Below, piece after piece: positions 33,291 through 45,051 of a stretch of DNA of 64,000 bases. The first letter of the stretch is position 1; every line of letters starts with the position of its first letter. Position numbers and translations under genes: made by a program. The notes under the pieces are model-generated. The model saw nothing but the letters and a program-made list of their open reading frames with translations. It ran no database searches and was not told the origin of the DNA. The stretch lies in NCBI GenBank assembly GCA_950295325.1, contig OX485804.1, positions 6,262,001-6,326,000 of the forward strand, written 5' to 3'. This stretch comes from Polytrichum commune. Its lineage: Eukaryota > Streptophyta > Polytrichopsida > Polytrichales > Polytrichaceae.

Positions 33291-33600
33291 CGTGGGTACA
33301 ACACATCCACTGTGGATGAATACTGGGGAATCGGAAAAGTAGGGGTGTTTTTGGGGGCATGAAAACTTTGGAATCCCACAAGTAGGGTGCTTTTGGGGGG
33401 GATGATAACCGTGGAATACAAATAGTGTTGGGTGCTTTTGGGTGGATGAGAAACCCTAAACCAAGACCCAAAGTGTTGTTGTCAAAGAGCACACAATGTT
33501 GGGATTAAAACCATGGACTCCCCAAAAATGTGTTGAAGAGTATTGAATCCACAATGTTGGGTGCGGTTTGGGGGCGTAAAAACTATGGAATGCGATTTGG
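33290..33600. repeat. Degenerate tandem repeats with GGGTGCTTTTGGGGG core
   Basis: Four related copies are seen, starting near 33344, 33389, 33430 and 33560. Each carries a version of GTGCTTTTGGGGG, then GATGAAAACTATGGAAT and often CACAATGTTGGG. Spacing is irregular (about 41-130 bp). Confidence 0.6.
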
Positions 33601-35150
33601 TAAATGCCAAAGACCGGAAAGCCAAGACCCAACATGTCATGGCCAATTTTTGTAAACACCATGGCCACATAGTCCAATGTTGTTGGGGCATGAAATCACG
33701 TGACTCCCGGCTACCGAAAGAACTTGGCACTTGTCTATGTTGCGCTCATTTGGGTTCATAGCAATCCGGTGGTTTGTAGCCGCCCTCGTGACAATACGAA
33801 AGAGAGAAGAAATGACTCCCGTGTTTCCACCGACGTGAAATAAGGTTTTGCTTCGTCTTCAAGTTGGTCTGCTCTTAATTACAATCTCGAAATGGGCATC
33901 ACGAGGATTTGTTGAACCTTCAAAAATACTATATTTTTCAAAGATGAACAACCTTGAATAGGCATGGAGAAGCTACCACGTACTTCTCTCCCCTAAAGGC
34001 AGACCCCTAGCTAGGTTCCCGCACGATTGGTTGAAATTATCCGGTACGCCAAGACACCTCACTAATGGTTGAGTGGACCATAGTGGTAGGGGTGCACTAA
34101 AACTTTAAGTGTGTGGGAAGAATAGCCATCTTAGCACTATTCCAATGTTGGAGAGCTTCACCTCAAAGTTCTCAGGAGACCTGAGTTAGAGCCTTTAGTT
34201 CAAGCCGCCTTTCATGACAATATCGTAGAGTGCTTGATCATGAGTTGGCTATTAATAAAATTTAAAAAATGTTGCCATGTGGTAATCTTGCATTGCATGA
34301 TACTCACCCAAATCCCACGTGGATATGATAGTTTGGCATGAAAAAAAGTTTGAACTAGGATGCACATTACAATACAAGATGAAATGAGTGGTTGCCCAAC
34401 ACCCAAAAATCAAAGGCTGCAATGTTGTGGTCAATAGTCACATTGCTGCACCCTTGTTTTGAAAAGTTTTGAGTTTTTGCTAGCCAGAGACCACGTTGTT
34501 TTTTCATACATGGTGGGATTTGTGGGCCACATAGACAAAGACCATAGCCAAGCATACAAAGTTATGGAATATGCCAAAGACCAAATAACTATAGAGCATA
34601 TATCCATGAAAATTCCAAAAGACATGCGATCACACCCAGACATATACACACACATATACAAATTTATGTGTGCATGCCCATTTAGGGCTTCATAAAGTTT
34701 CTCCTTCAATGATGACCGATCCCAAGCTTGGTTCTTTTTGTAAGTACGAAAGGCAATCAAATACTAGTTGGATGGCTATAAACATGTATACGAATATAGT
34801 TCATACATAAGTACCCAAAAAAATTTGGTTAGTTGGTCATGTGATTTTTGGCCTTAGCATTGTAGTCTTTGCCCACAACTTTATGGTCTTAGCCCACAAC
34901 CATGGTCTTACTTTTGGTCTTTGACATCCACCAAATCGTGTTCTTGGCTACGGGTCTTTGTATACATAGCTTACAAAACTTACAATATGAAGGAAGATTT
35001 GCATGTAATTGTTGTCCCATTCATCCACGCTTCGTATGCTTAACATGTCCCCGTTTATTGTTGACTGTTTTAAAACTTTGGAACAACAATTACATCACCG
35101 CCCATCCATAATCTAATGTATAATAGATCATGGTTGTGCCCACACTTTTA
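33601..35150. other. Repeat-rich non-coding region
   Basis: No gene is seen. A word family around TGGTCTTTGNCATCCACCA and TTCTTGGCTATGGTCTTTGT occurs in inverted form at 34520-34590 and in direct form at 34905-34970, and again at 36225-36290. The open frames here are by-products of these repeats. Confidence 0.45.
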
Positions 35151-35156
35151 GGGTCA

Positions 35157-35450
35157 CAACATTATTTAGCCATATGGTTGAGTTATGTTTTCTATATTGA
35201 ACATATGACATGGGTCTCCATTATCTTAGCTTCATGGGAAGAAACTTAGATAATAAGAAGAAATTGGCACCAGTGTGAATAATGAATAGTGCAAATATGA
35301 ATACCCTGAATAATGCTAGTATTTTTAGTGAGTATTCCAAGATGAACCATGCTTCTTGTGAATAGTTATAGGAATATAACTCCACCCAAATTTCCAAATG
35401 TCAACTTGAATGTATGAACAATAACCGAATAGCGCCACTTTATTCGGGGA
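35157..35450 (+). repeat. Dispersed repeat family R1, copy 2
   Basis: Matches 44365-44710 along nearly its full length and 16276-16395 in its first third. Shared landmarks: GACATGGGTCTCCAT, GGAAGAAACTTAGATAAT, AATGAATAGTG, ATATAACTCCACC, AATTTCCAA, TTGAATGTATG and CCACTTTATT. Confidence 0.8.
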
Positions 35451-35840
35451 GTCCACATAATACAATGCTTCATTCAAGGGTCAATGAAACTAACCCACAT
35501 GGCGAAGGGCCACTTCACACATGAGCCAAGAGCCATGACCATGAAATAGCGAGAGCCCAAAAGAAAGTGTCCAAAGGCCGTCCCAACACACCTCCAATCA
35601 TGTAGCATGGTCACGAATCCTCGAGTTCAATGTTAAGCCATATGTGACCGGGCCCTCAACCAAATGCTATTTCAATGAATTTCTATTCATGCGGGTCCTC
35701 ACACATGCTAAAAATCAAACAAATCAACGGTTGTGAGCATTTGAAGTGCCATGGTCTCCCGGTTTTATATCAGACCTACCTCCAAGAGGTGGATTTTTGA
35801 AAACAATCCAAGTGATCGTGAAACATGACCCATTCGATGC

Positions 35841-36272
35841 CATGTAAGAATCCATATAGACTTTGCATCCATCTTGCATTCACTTGTACACTCCGTTGGT
35901 CCCTTAAGCGTAGTGTGAAGCGAACTTGGACCCGCTCCGCCTTCTCCACCAATGAGAGTGCTTGAAGCATAATGGTCACGGACTCTCGGTCTCGTGTGTG
36001 AAGTGGCCCTAAACAATGTCATGGTCTTTGCCATCCACCACATTGGTATTCTTAGCCATGTAAGAATCCATGTAGACTTTGCATCCATCTTGCATTCACT
36101 TGTACACTCCGTTGGTCCCTCAAGCGTAGTGTGAAGCGAACTTGGACCGGCTCCGCCTTCTCCACCAATGAGAGTGCTTGAAGCGTAATGGTCACGGGCT
36201 CTCAGTCTCGTGTGTGAAGTGGCCCTAAACAATGTCATGGTCTTTGCCATCCACCACATTGGCATTCTTAGC
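35841..36272. repeat. Perfect-register tandem duplication of a 216-bp unit
   Basis: Unit 1 (35841-36056) and unit 2 (36057-36272) both begin CATGTAAGAATCCAT and end CATTCTTAGC or CACCACATTGGTATTCTTAGC. Only a handful of base changes separate them, so the duplication is recent compared with its surroundings. The minus-strand open frame spanning both units (35765-36265) encodes an internally duplicated nonsense peptide. Confidence 0.92.
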
Positions 36273-36469
36273 TATGGACTTTGTATAGGCCTACAAATTC
36301 CATAACACGAGCGGTCTTCAAATATCAAAGACTCAACTTCTTCTTCACATCAATGTGAGTTTGGCATACACGGCATTCCGGACTTTTGGGCATCCACCAA
36401 ATTGTATTCCACTTGAATATAATTTGTGGGACGACATTAGAATCTGGCCAGCGGTATAATGAAAGGCCT

Positions 36470-36515
36470 GGTGGATGGATGGATGGATGAAGTGCAGGTC
36501 AGCAGGTGGATGGAT
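36470..36515. repeat. (GGAT)n microsatellite
   Basis: GGATGGATGGATGGATG followed after about 20 bp by a further GGATGGATG. Confidence 0.8.
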
Positions 36516-36599
36516 GCCTTTGGGCACGGGACCACAGCATGGATGAAATTTGGTGGATGAAGTGTGAGCCCGACTGCCAGTGGCAGTGATTGTCATCTA

Positions 36600-39500
36600 C
36601 AAGTTCAACACGGCAAGCCGCAACTTTGTGGGCAGGTGGTTGGTTCAAAACACTCATCCATTTAGCCGAGCAAAAACTAAGTTAACCTTGTTTAAGGTAT
36701 GTGGGCTTTACATGGTCAATCTTGTTAATTGGGACACTTAGGCATATTTGAGCGTTACCCTATGGCAAGGTTTGTGGTTGGGAACATACACCGAAAAGAC
36801 ACATGTCACAATGAAATCGAACTAGGTGTCCATAGGTTGAATAGTTAACACATTAGGGAGGTATGACTTTCAACCCTTAAAAGGATCAAAGGGGTTCCAT
36901 GTACGGCCCTACGTACACAACTTCTACAAGCCTTACCATGTTCAAATATCAAATTTGAAGTGTGCATGGGTTTGGAATGTACACATATATATATATGTAT
37001 AGTAATTTTCTGCATCATTGTGTATCGAGAATAGAATAAAAATAAACTCATATGTGGCACTGGTGATTTGATATGTATTTTGCATCCAAGGGCATCCATG
37101 TTGTGTATTTGAAATTAAATTTTCATCAATATCGAAGAATAGACATGGATTCAAGAAGTGCACGTAAAGAACAAATCAATCATAAATACGGTTGCTTTTG
37201 ACACAATTGACTAAAACCTTAAAAATAGAAGTATGTAGCTTGAACACTTGTTTTTGTGCATGTCGAGGCTTGGATAGAGCTTCTTAGACACGAGTTTAAT
37301 GTTCAAGAGGTCCATTTGGGCTTCTTCTTCTTCTTTTCAAAAAGAAAAAGAAATTGGTGTGTAATCTACCTACACAATCAATTTTTTAGTTCAATCGCAA
37401 GAACTGTGACCCCGATTCATTGTCTAGAACTATCCAAGCTGTCGATTTTATCAATCACAAGTGTAAAATACGCATTGTGTAAATCAATATATTTTAGAGC
37501 AAAAACTTTGATCATGTGATGTGAGATTTTGTCCTATCGCCCCATTGTTTCATAGAGAAAATGTGTCGAGTCAACGATTCCATTTGTGGCTTGAAGTTTT
37601 CTAAATTTGAGTTGATATCACCATCTTGCCAATTGGAGTAAGCACTTTTTTACGACCTACCTCAATAGGATGGTAAAACTTGATAAATTTGTCAAATGAT
37701 GTGAATGCTATGTATTTGGTTTCATTGAAGTGTTCATTATGATATACAAAATAAAACTTCTCGAGAACCATTTAGAAAAGAGCAAATTTTTTTTCTTTCT
37801 AAAATGCAAGAAAAAACAAAAGTCAAAAGAACATCATTTGTTATATATTTGTGTGGGCATTTGGGGGGGGAGGCAAAAGTGGCTTACTACTTAATTTCAA
37901 TGGGTAATTTAACTTATCTATCGGGATCAAGGTTTTATTGAGGGTGATGTGTGTTAAATGAATAGCAATTTGTTATAAGGTTTCTAAAAGTTTATTAAGC
38001 TTGTATATGGGGATTTAAGATCAAGGAGGCATTTAGTGGTTGGGTTATGAACAGTGCCACAAATGATGATGATGATGTGTGTGGGGGGTGGGGTGGGGAG
38101 ATATCCTAACCTTGCTAGGGTAAGAGGGATTTAAGTACGGAGTACTTGTTGATTTTATGGATTGTAGTGGCCTTGGAGAATTTGTTGTTGCAATATGTAC
38201 AAACGCAGCAAAAAAAAATGTGATCTCTCTGAAGTAAGGTCACTACACACCTAGAGGTATGTTAGGACATGATGTTAATCTTATACTAGCAGACGAGATA
38301 ACAACATGTTTACCATGAAACCGTAACATCAAGATGTAGAGAAAGGCATGGAAGGCATGTATTTATATAAATGCTTGAAGATAATGTATAGGTTCCTTGT
38401 ATATCTTGGATTATGGCACCTTCAAGGACACATGCAATCATACAATCTTCCAAGCACTTTACAGCCAAAAGCACATGCAAGGGGCAATCTATTGTGGAGA
38501 GTGCATTTGATTTGATAAAAAAACAAACATATTGTGAAAGGATAAACAAAACATGATTACATGTCGCCATTGTCCCAAACGACTTTGTTTGTTGTTGTCT
38601 AATTCACAATCTCATGAGATAACATTTCAAGGAACATAGTTTTGTGCAACTAATAAGACAAGTTCTAATTGAGAATGAAGCATTTTCATGACCAAGTGTA
38701 AACCAACAAGATCAAACAACACATGATCATGGTTCGAAAATTCCAATTGAACTTAAGGGAGTGAACATTGTGGTAAACATTTAATGAATAAACTGGCTCG
38801 CTATCTATGAATGAGCTTGCCACTAGTATGGTGTTGTGACCTCTAATTTTTTTTTAAATAAGTGTATTTGAAAAGAGGATGCTACACATTGGTTGATAGT
38901 GTCATTGAGTTCCAAACCTTCATCCTTGTCCTTCGCCATATTTGTAGTTGCTTCAACTCTTTTCAGGAATGTCAATCCCATTTCTTTCTTCATCTTTGTG
39001 ATAACATCCACCATGCCTTTGTCACGGGGGGATCACACCCTCTTACATTCTGTAACCACGTGCGATAATGGGGTATTTAATGAGGGGATATTTATGCACC
39101 TCTCGGTATTTTTCCCTCCCTATTTGTAGATATAAAGTTGCTTTGACATATTTTTAAGCACCCTATGTTTATTTGTAATTTTTTGGAGAGACCAATTTTT
39201 AGCATCATATTTTTTTTATAAATTGTACAGGTACCAAATAATGAACAGAATACTATAGCATTGCAAAATCGACTATGTGAGCAACAAACGTTCCATACCA
39301 TCCATCTTGTCATTTAATCGGTTTCAATTAGTTATACCAATGCTGAAGCATTCAAAGTACCATTCAAAACACAATCAATAACACTTGGAGTTTAGTTAAA
39401 AGATGACCAATGAACATGAAGATGACAAAATGTACAAGCTAACATAGACAAGTTGTAAACACGGATAGAACAAAACAAGAAATATAATCAATTGTCATAA

Positions 39501-42500
39501 GACATGAAAATTTTGTATAATTATCTACTTTAAAACAAAAAATTGCATTCAATTGAAAAAACTAAATACACAAATTGAAAACATTTACTTTAATTGTGTT
39601 CACAAACACATTCAACCTTGTACCAAATATTTACAATGTGAATGGTTAGGATATAACTATGCACCCTCCAATACATGTCAAGGCACATATCAATATCCTC
39701 TCTTATGTCATGATAAGACAAACAATTTGGAGAGGTTTAACACCAACGATGACAAAGAACTAAAACTAATTGTTGGCATCAGGCGGACATACCTCACAAG
39801 AGCGGAGCAAGCCGAATCTTTGGCGCTTGTGACACACCATGTGTGAATGCTGTGAATGTTATGGAGCAAAGAAGAAAGCCCCAAAAAATGTGTCTTACCT
39901 ACCGCCTTTGTGTCACGCTTCACCAATGCAAGACCTCCTACCCAAACGCTTCACCGCCTTCACACCACTATGCTTGTCCAAACCCTAAGCAAACCCAAGG
40001 GCCGTTGAGAAGTCACAACATTCCTTCTCCCCAAAAAATCCACAACGTTTCCCTCCAAACTAACGCGTTTCATTCAAATTTGGACAGAATTACACAATTC
40101 TTCATCCAAGTAGTCTAACCCATAATTATTCTATTGATTCTACTACACACATTTGGGGGGGATCCAATATCTATAATCCTATTTTTTTCTACTAATTACT
40201 AAAATGGAGGAATTATTCACTGCCTTATTTTACATATAAACATGTAGGGGACATATTTCCAAAGCTATGGTAGATCTAATGAATGTATAAATTTTGCCCT
40301 CAACGAATTAAATTGACCCTATTTTTTATCTCATGTGGTTTCTAAAATTCCGATAGTCACCTCCCCGTGGCCTTTGTTTGTACAGTTCATCTCTCTATCT
40401 CAAGGGGAGGTCACTCCATTGTAAAGTTGAACAATCACGTGCGAACACTTTACATGTAAAAAATCTTACTTTTTACATAAAGCATCACTAAAATGAGGCA
40501 AACTTTTATCAATTTTCATGAGTAGATATACACGGTACCTATTACACAGTAAAAAATGGTAATTAAATTTGATGATTTTTTAAATAAAACATGTCGTTTC
40601 TAACTATAATGATGCAGAATTGAACAAAAAAATTACTACAAAAATGAAGATGACGAAATATTTCAAAAAATACATACAAAAGATACATCAATGGTTATGT
40701 CTATGTAGGAAAAAAATCATAAATTTTAAAATTATCTATGGCATGTAATACAGGGGTAGCAAACTTTGTTCACACGTGGTGTTCAACTTGACACTGGAGT
40801 GACCTCCTTGTGCTCTATCTTGAATGTTGAAATACTCATGTTGTGTAATAAGCAAAAATTCATGAGACTTCGCTCTTATCTCTTGAATTTCCATGTTTGT
40901 CACGTGGATATTCTTTGCATACACTATAACAACACGCTAATTAGATCTGAAGAACAATCCTAACAAAGGAACCACATTGCCAACACCCTTGAAATTCCTT
41001 ACAAATTCACACAAATTGCACCGCCTACCGTACCCCACCTAACACACCTGTAAACTCTAGTAAGGATTGACACCAACTCTCCTAACCCCCCGACCCCAAA
41101 TTCCCATCACAATTTTGTTGCTAAATAAACGGTTCATCCAAACCACCTAAAGAAATAGCCATGGTCACTGGAAACGGGAAACTGTAGGATATAGCATCTA
41201 CAACCCCGTCAAAGATTCTAAAATCGTTGAAATACTATCAGGCCCACAAAATATCCTACGTGCTTCAATGATGGCCGTACATCATACCCTCTAGTTGCTC
41301 ACCACCATATACCAAGATTAATCAGCCTACATTTTCACATACTACCTCAATGTTCTATACCTACTAAATACACGAATAGAAACATCCCACTCTCCACAAT
41401 AACCACCCAAATAAACAATTCTTAAATCCTTGATATAAATGTTACACCCCATGCACAAATTACCACACTCCACTAAGTTTGTGCCTACACTAGCATTGAT
41501 GACAATGAACAATCATATTAACTAGTTAATAAGGGTTGCAAACATGATCACATGGACTCATGAACACAAGAACTCATAATGGACTACCGCATGACAACAC
41601 AATACCACCTTGACTCCTATCATGTGTCTTCCCTTTGTGTAATAGGCCATTCATACAATGATCCTCCACTAGTAACCCCCACCTCATAACTCATTATACA
41701 AGTTATAGAATTCACATACTACAACAACAAATTCTTTGAATAATCCACCTTTCAAAAACTACAAAATACCAACCACTCATCAATAGCCTCACTACAAAAG
41801 GATGGAAAGTCGCCACACTCATGGTAATAATTGATGATGCCAAAACAACCATACACACACCTCAATGAAGTGTTTAGAACTCAAACTCAAAAATTCTAGC
41901 TACAAAAATAAATAAAACACATTTAAAGAAATCAACACAATTCCATACAATATGCACACTATATACTAATCCACAAACTCATACTAGAAAACCAACAAAT
42001 TGTTATTGATGTTCAAGATCCATCATAGACCAACAAACCAAAAGGAAAACATCAACAATAACCAAGTTCGCAACCAAACATACTTACATCTTATTAAACA
42101 TACCATAGCATAACACACCCATAATACTAAAACAATGGCACAAATCATCGTTCTTAGCTTACTTAGGAAGTTGTTGCCCATTGTTGGTTGATGCCACAAT
42201 CCCTACCTTCAAACGTATAACAACACCATGTCATTGCATACCCATATCCACTCAAACCGGCTCCACAACAATCACACCCAGACCATATATATGAAATAAA
42301 CACCCACTCTTGACCATGTGGATTTAATGACATGGTCTCCACTCACTATCAAACTCGCCCTTACAACCCACTCAAGACAATGTCCACCAACTATTACCAC
42401 AAGCTATTGGCTATTGTGAAAAGTGTACCGATTATTGGTTACTACTAAAGGTCACTCGTTACTAACATAGTATTTACTCCCCACAATGGGCGAAATAATT

Positions 42501-44364
42501 CCACATCTAACGTCATCATCCCTGAGACGTGATTGCACATGTTTTATGAACAAACACTTTATTCATTCTGGCTCCTTCACAAACCAAAAGTTTCTTCTTC
42601 TTTTGCCACATGGATACAATCATTAATTTGACCAATATCTCGTTGTTGTTTTTGATGGCTTCAACCGATGCGGTGTTGTTAAAATAAAGGTTTCGGTATT
42701 TGACAAGTGTTGCCCAAGAGTCGAGGACTTCTCTTTGTGGACCTATTGGATGAAGGCCATGACGCCCTAGCGGATTCCACAAGCTTCTTGACCTTGTATC
42801 TAACCCCACAAACTAGAAGGATCCATAGCATGTGTATAATTGCTCTCATGAGTGACATGTTTGATTTAGTTGTTAGACTTCGGAGACAATCCAATTGTTG
42901 CATGGACATGGTTATTGCCTTCCGTGAGATCACGATAATGCATTGAATCAAACATTTGCCTATATCCCATTAATGCATCTACAATCTCATACAATCCATT
43001 GCTGGAACATCTCAAATGTGGGAATTCACTTTGAATGTGAGAAATATCCAAGATTATTTTGTGGAATACTGTCAGTCCCACAAAACATTGGTATGGATCT
43101 GAATAATGTTATGGACCAATGCCACTATTTCATTGTGCTCCCAATTTGCTCGTCGCACCTTTCTACTCTAGAGGAGTTCTCAAGGTGAGGAATAAGCAGA
43201 TCTTTGTTTTTCCTTCTCGAGGCACTACACGACCATGCTAATGTGTAGTTTAGAACTTGGATAAGACAAAACCCAAGGGAACACTCATGGAAGACTTAAA
43301 ATATGATTTTTACATCATTTAGGTTTTTCAAATACATTCAATTAGGACATACATGGATTTGTTTTAGGTTATTTTGGGTTTCAACCAACAAATCACACAA
43401 TTATTTTGGGTTCAAGGGTTTCAAGTATCTTCATAACAATGCATGCATTTGTGATTGTAATATACCTCCACTATCCACCCAATCAATAATTTGACAATGG
43501 GTTTGTTTGACTTTGACCTTGTAGGGGGCGCAAGCATAGACACGACCACCGACAATCTTCTTGCATAAAGTTTTCCATTTTAGTCTCTTTACCAATGCCA
43601 AGGTCACTTTGGTGTGGTCAATTGTCTCAGATTAATTAAGTTTTTTTAATATAGCTTAAAATGCCAATACAATTTCCACTCAAGGTTAATGGTGTTTTTT
43701 GTTTTGTTTTAAAAAAAAAAATTGTGAGTGTATTGTCAGATTGTTGTTTTTGGTTGAGTTGTAACCGCAAAATCTCTATCTATTCCAAACATTGCTAGAA
43801 TCCAATACATTTAAAAGGCTAGAATACCATGAGTTGGTTCCTTGATTCATCCTCACTAATCTTACAACACATACTATTGTTTTTTTTCCTTTTTATTCAA
43901 AAATTCAACTTATTTGAATGTTCAATTCTTGGTATCACAATTGTTGGCTTATATATTAAAATAGTATCTCAAATTAAGTAATTTTGATTAACCAAAGAGG
44001 ATCAATGTAAAAAGATGTATTGCCACTCAATGTAAACCTCATAAAGCTTCTCACAAGAGGTTCATTTCGTCCAAATGCACCTTATACCCCCCAAAAGTTC
44101 ACATGGATTCATCCATGAAGTGTCATTCTTCAATTCAATGCAATATGATTAATGAGCATATGTACAAGGAGTGCCTAATATTTTCACGTGCGTTCATTTT
44201 GTATGCACAATTGAGGCAATGTACACCATGGGTTTGAGAATGTTATATACATACATGACACTATTATATAGTCTATGATTTGTATGTGTAGTCTTCTTTC
44301 TGGTCATTAAAATTTTGTATGTAGGGAGCTTTTAACAAGGGGTTGCGCACACACGTAGCTTCCA
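36600..44364. other. Gene-poor, repeat-derived region of about 7.7 kb
   Basis: I find no exon with recognisable protein similarity, no RNA gene and no intact element. 36740-36850 contains a weak copy of family R2. Simple runs occur at 37866-37873 (G) and 38080-38100 (GT/GGGGTGG). The block 40960-42500 is depleted in G on the plus strand. Short open frames are scattered and AT-driven. Confidence 0.45.
40960..42500. other. G-depleted (plus strand) low-complexity block
   Basis: Over about 1.5 kb the plus strand is made mostly of A, C and T; in sampled 60-base rows only 2-5 bases are G. There is no tandem period. It is the strand-inverse of the C-poor block at 15240-16050. Such skew may come from decayed, asymmetrically mutated element DNA. 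Confidence 0.6.
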
Positions 44365-44715
44365 TAACATTACTCAATTACATAGTTGTGTTTCATTTGC
44401 AATTTAGCATCTGACATGGGCCTCCATCATCTTACCTTCATGAAGAAAAAAAATTAGAAAATAGGAAGAAGTTGATGTCCATACGAACAATGAATAGTGT
44501 CGGTCTCAATAGTATGAATATTTTGGAAAGTGTCAATATTTTCGGCAATAATGTTGTTATGAATAGTAATTTTTAATGAATAATACTAGAATGAACAATT
44601 ATTCCTATGAATAGTGTCGGGAGTATAACTCCACCAAAATTTCCAAGTGTTAGCCTGAATGTATGCATAATTACTGAATATTCTCACTTTATTAAGGGCC
44701 ACGTAATATAATTGA
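44365..44715 (+). repeat. Dispersed repeat family R1, copy 3
   Basis: Matches 35157-35450. It includes extra AATGAATAGT-like words between 44490 and 44620, so the middle of the element is locally expanded. Its right end lies within 70 bp of the CACTA-type MITE at 44780. Confidence 0.78.
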
Positions 44716-44779
44716 CATATTCTAAGGTCATGAAATTGACACACATGGGTGAATAGTGTTATGTCAATTCTCAAAGAAG

Positions 44780-45051
44780 CACTAGTAGAAAACTATGCCA
44801 AAAACAATTCCAAAGTTATTTTAAATTTTGGTTTACTGACTAAAATTTTAGTAATCTAATGACATGTCATACTCCATTGGAAAGCTCTTGAAAACATATT
44901 TCCAACGTTACATTACATGCCCCAAGGTTCTTATAATTGCAGTTTGTTTATATATATATATATAATCGATTAGTGACTGCAGATCATGCTAGTTAAAAAA
45001 ATTGCGGCTGAAATTGATTGCGATTTTTTGGGGCATAGTTTTCTACTAGTG
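44780..45051. mobile_element. 272-bp CACTA-type MITE with perfect 20-bp terminal inverted repeats
   Basis: The left end CACTAGTAGAAAACTATGCC (44780-44799) is exactly complementary to the right end GGCATAGTTTTCTACTAGTG (45032-45051). CACTAGTAGAAAA is a familiar end of plant CACTA (En/Spm) miniature elements. The flanking triplets are AAG on the left and AGG on the right, an imperfect match to the 3-bp target duplication expected for this superfamily. The inside is AT-rich with a (TA)n tract near 44952 and has no coding capacity, so it would depend on an enzyme supplied elsewhere. The perfect ends suggest fairly recent mobility. Confidence 0.9.

Noticed and set aside
32818-33421. Several overlapping frames of 80-160 codons
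   Set aside because: All phases are open because of GC-rich composition; none has coherent similarity.
35765-36265. Minus-strand 166-codon frame
   Set aside because: It is only the translation of a 216-bp tandem duplication.
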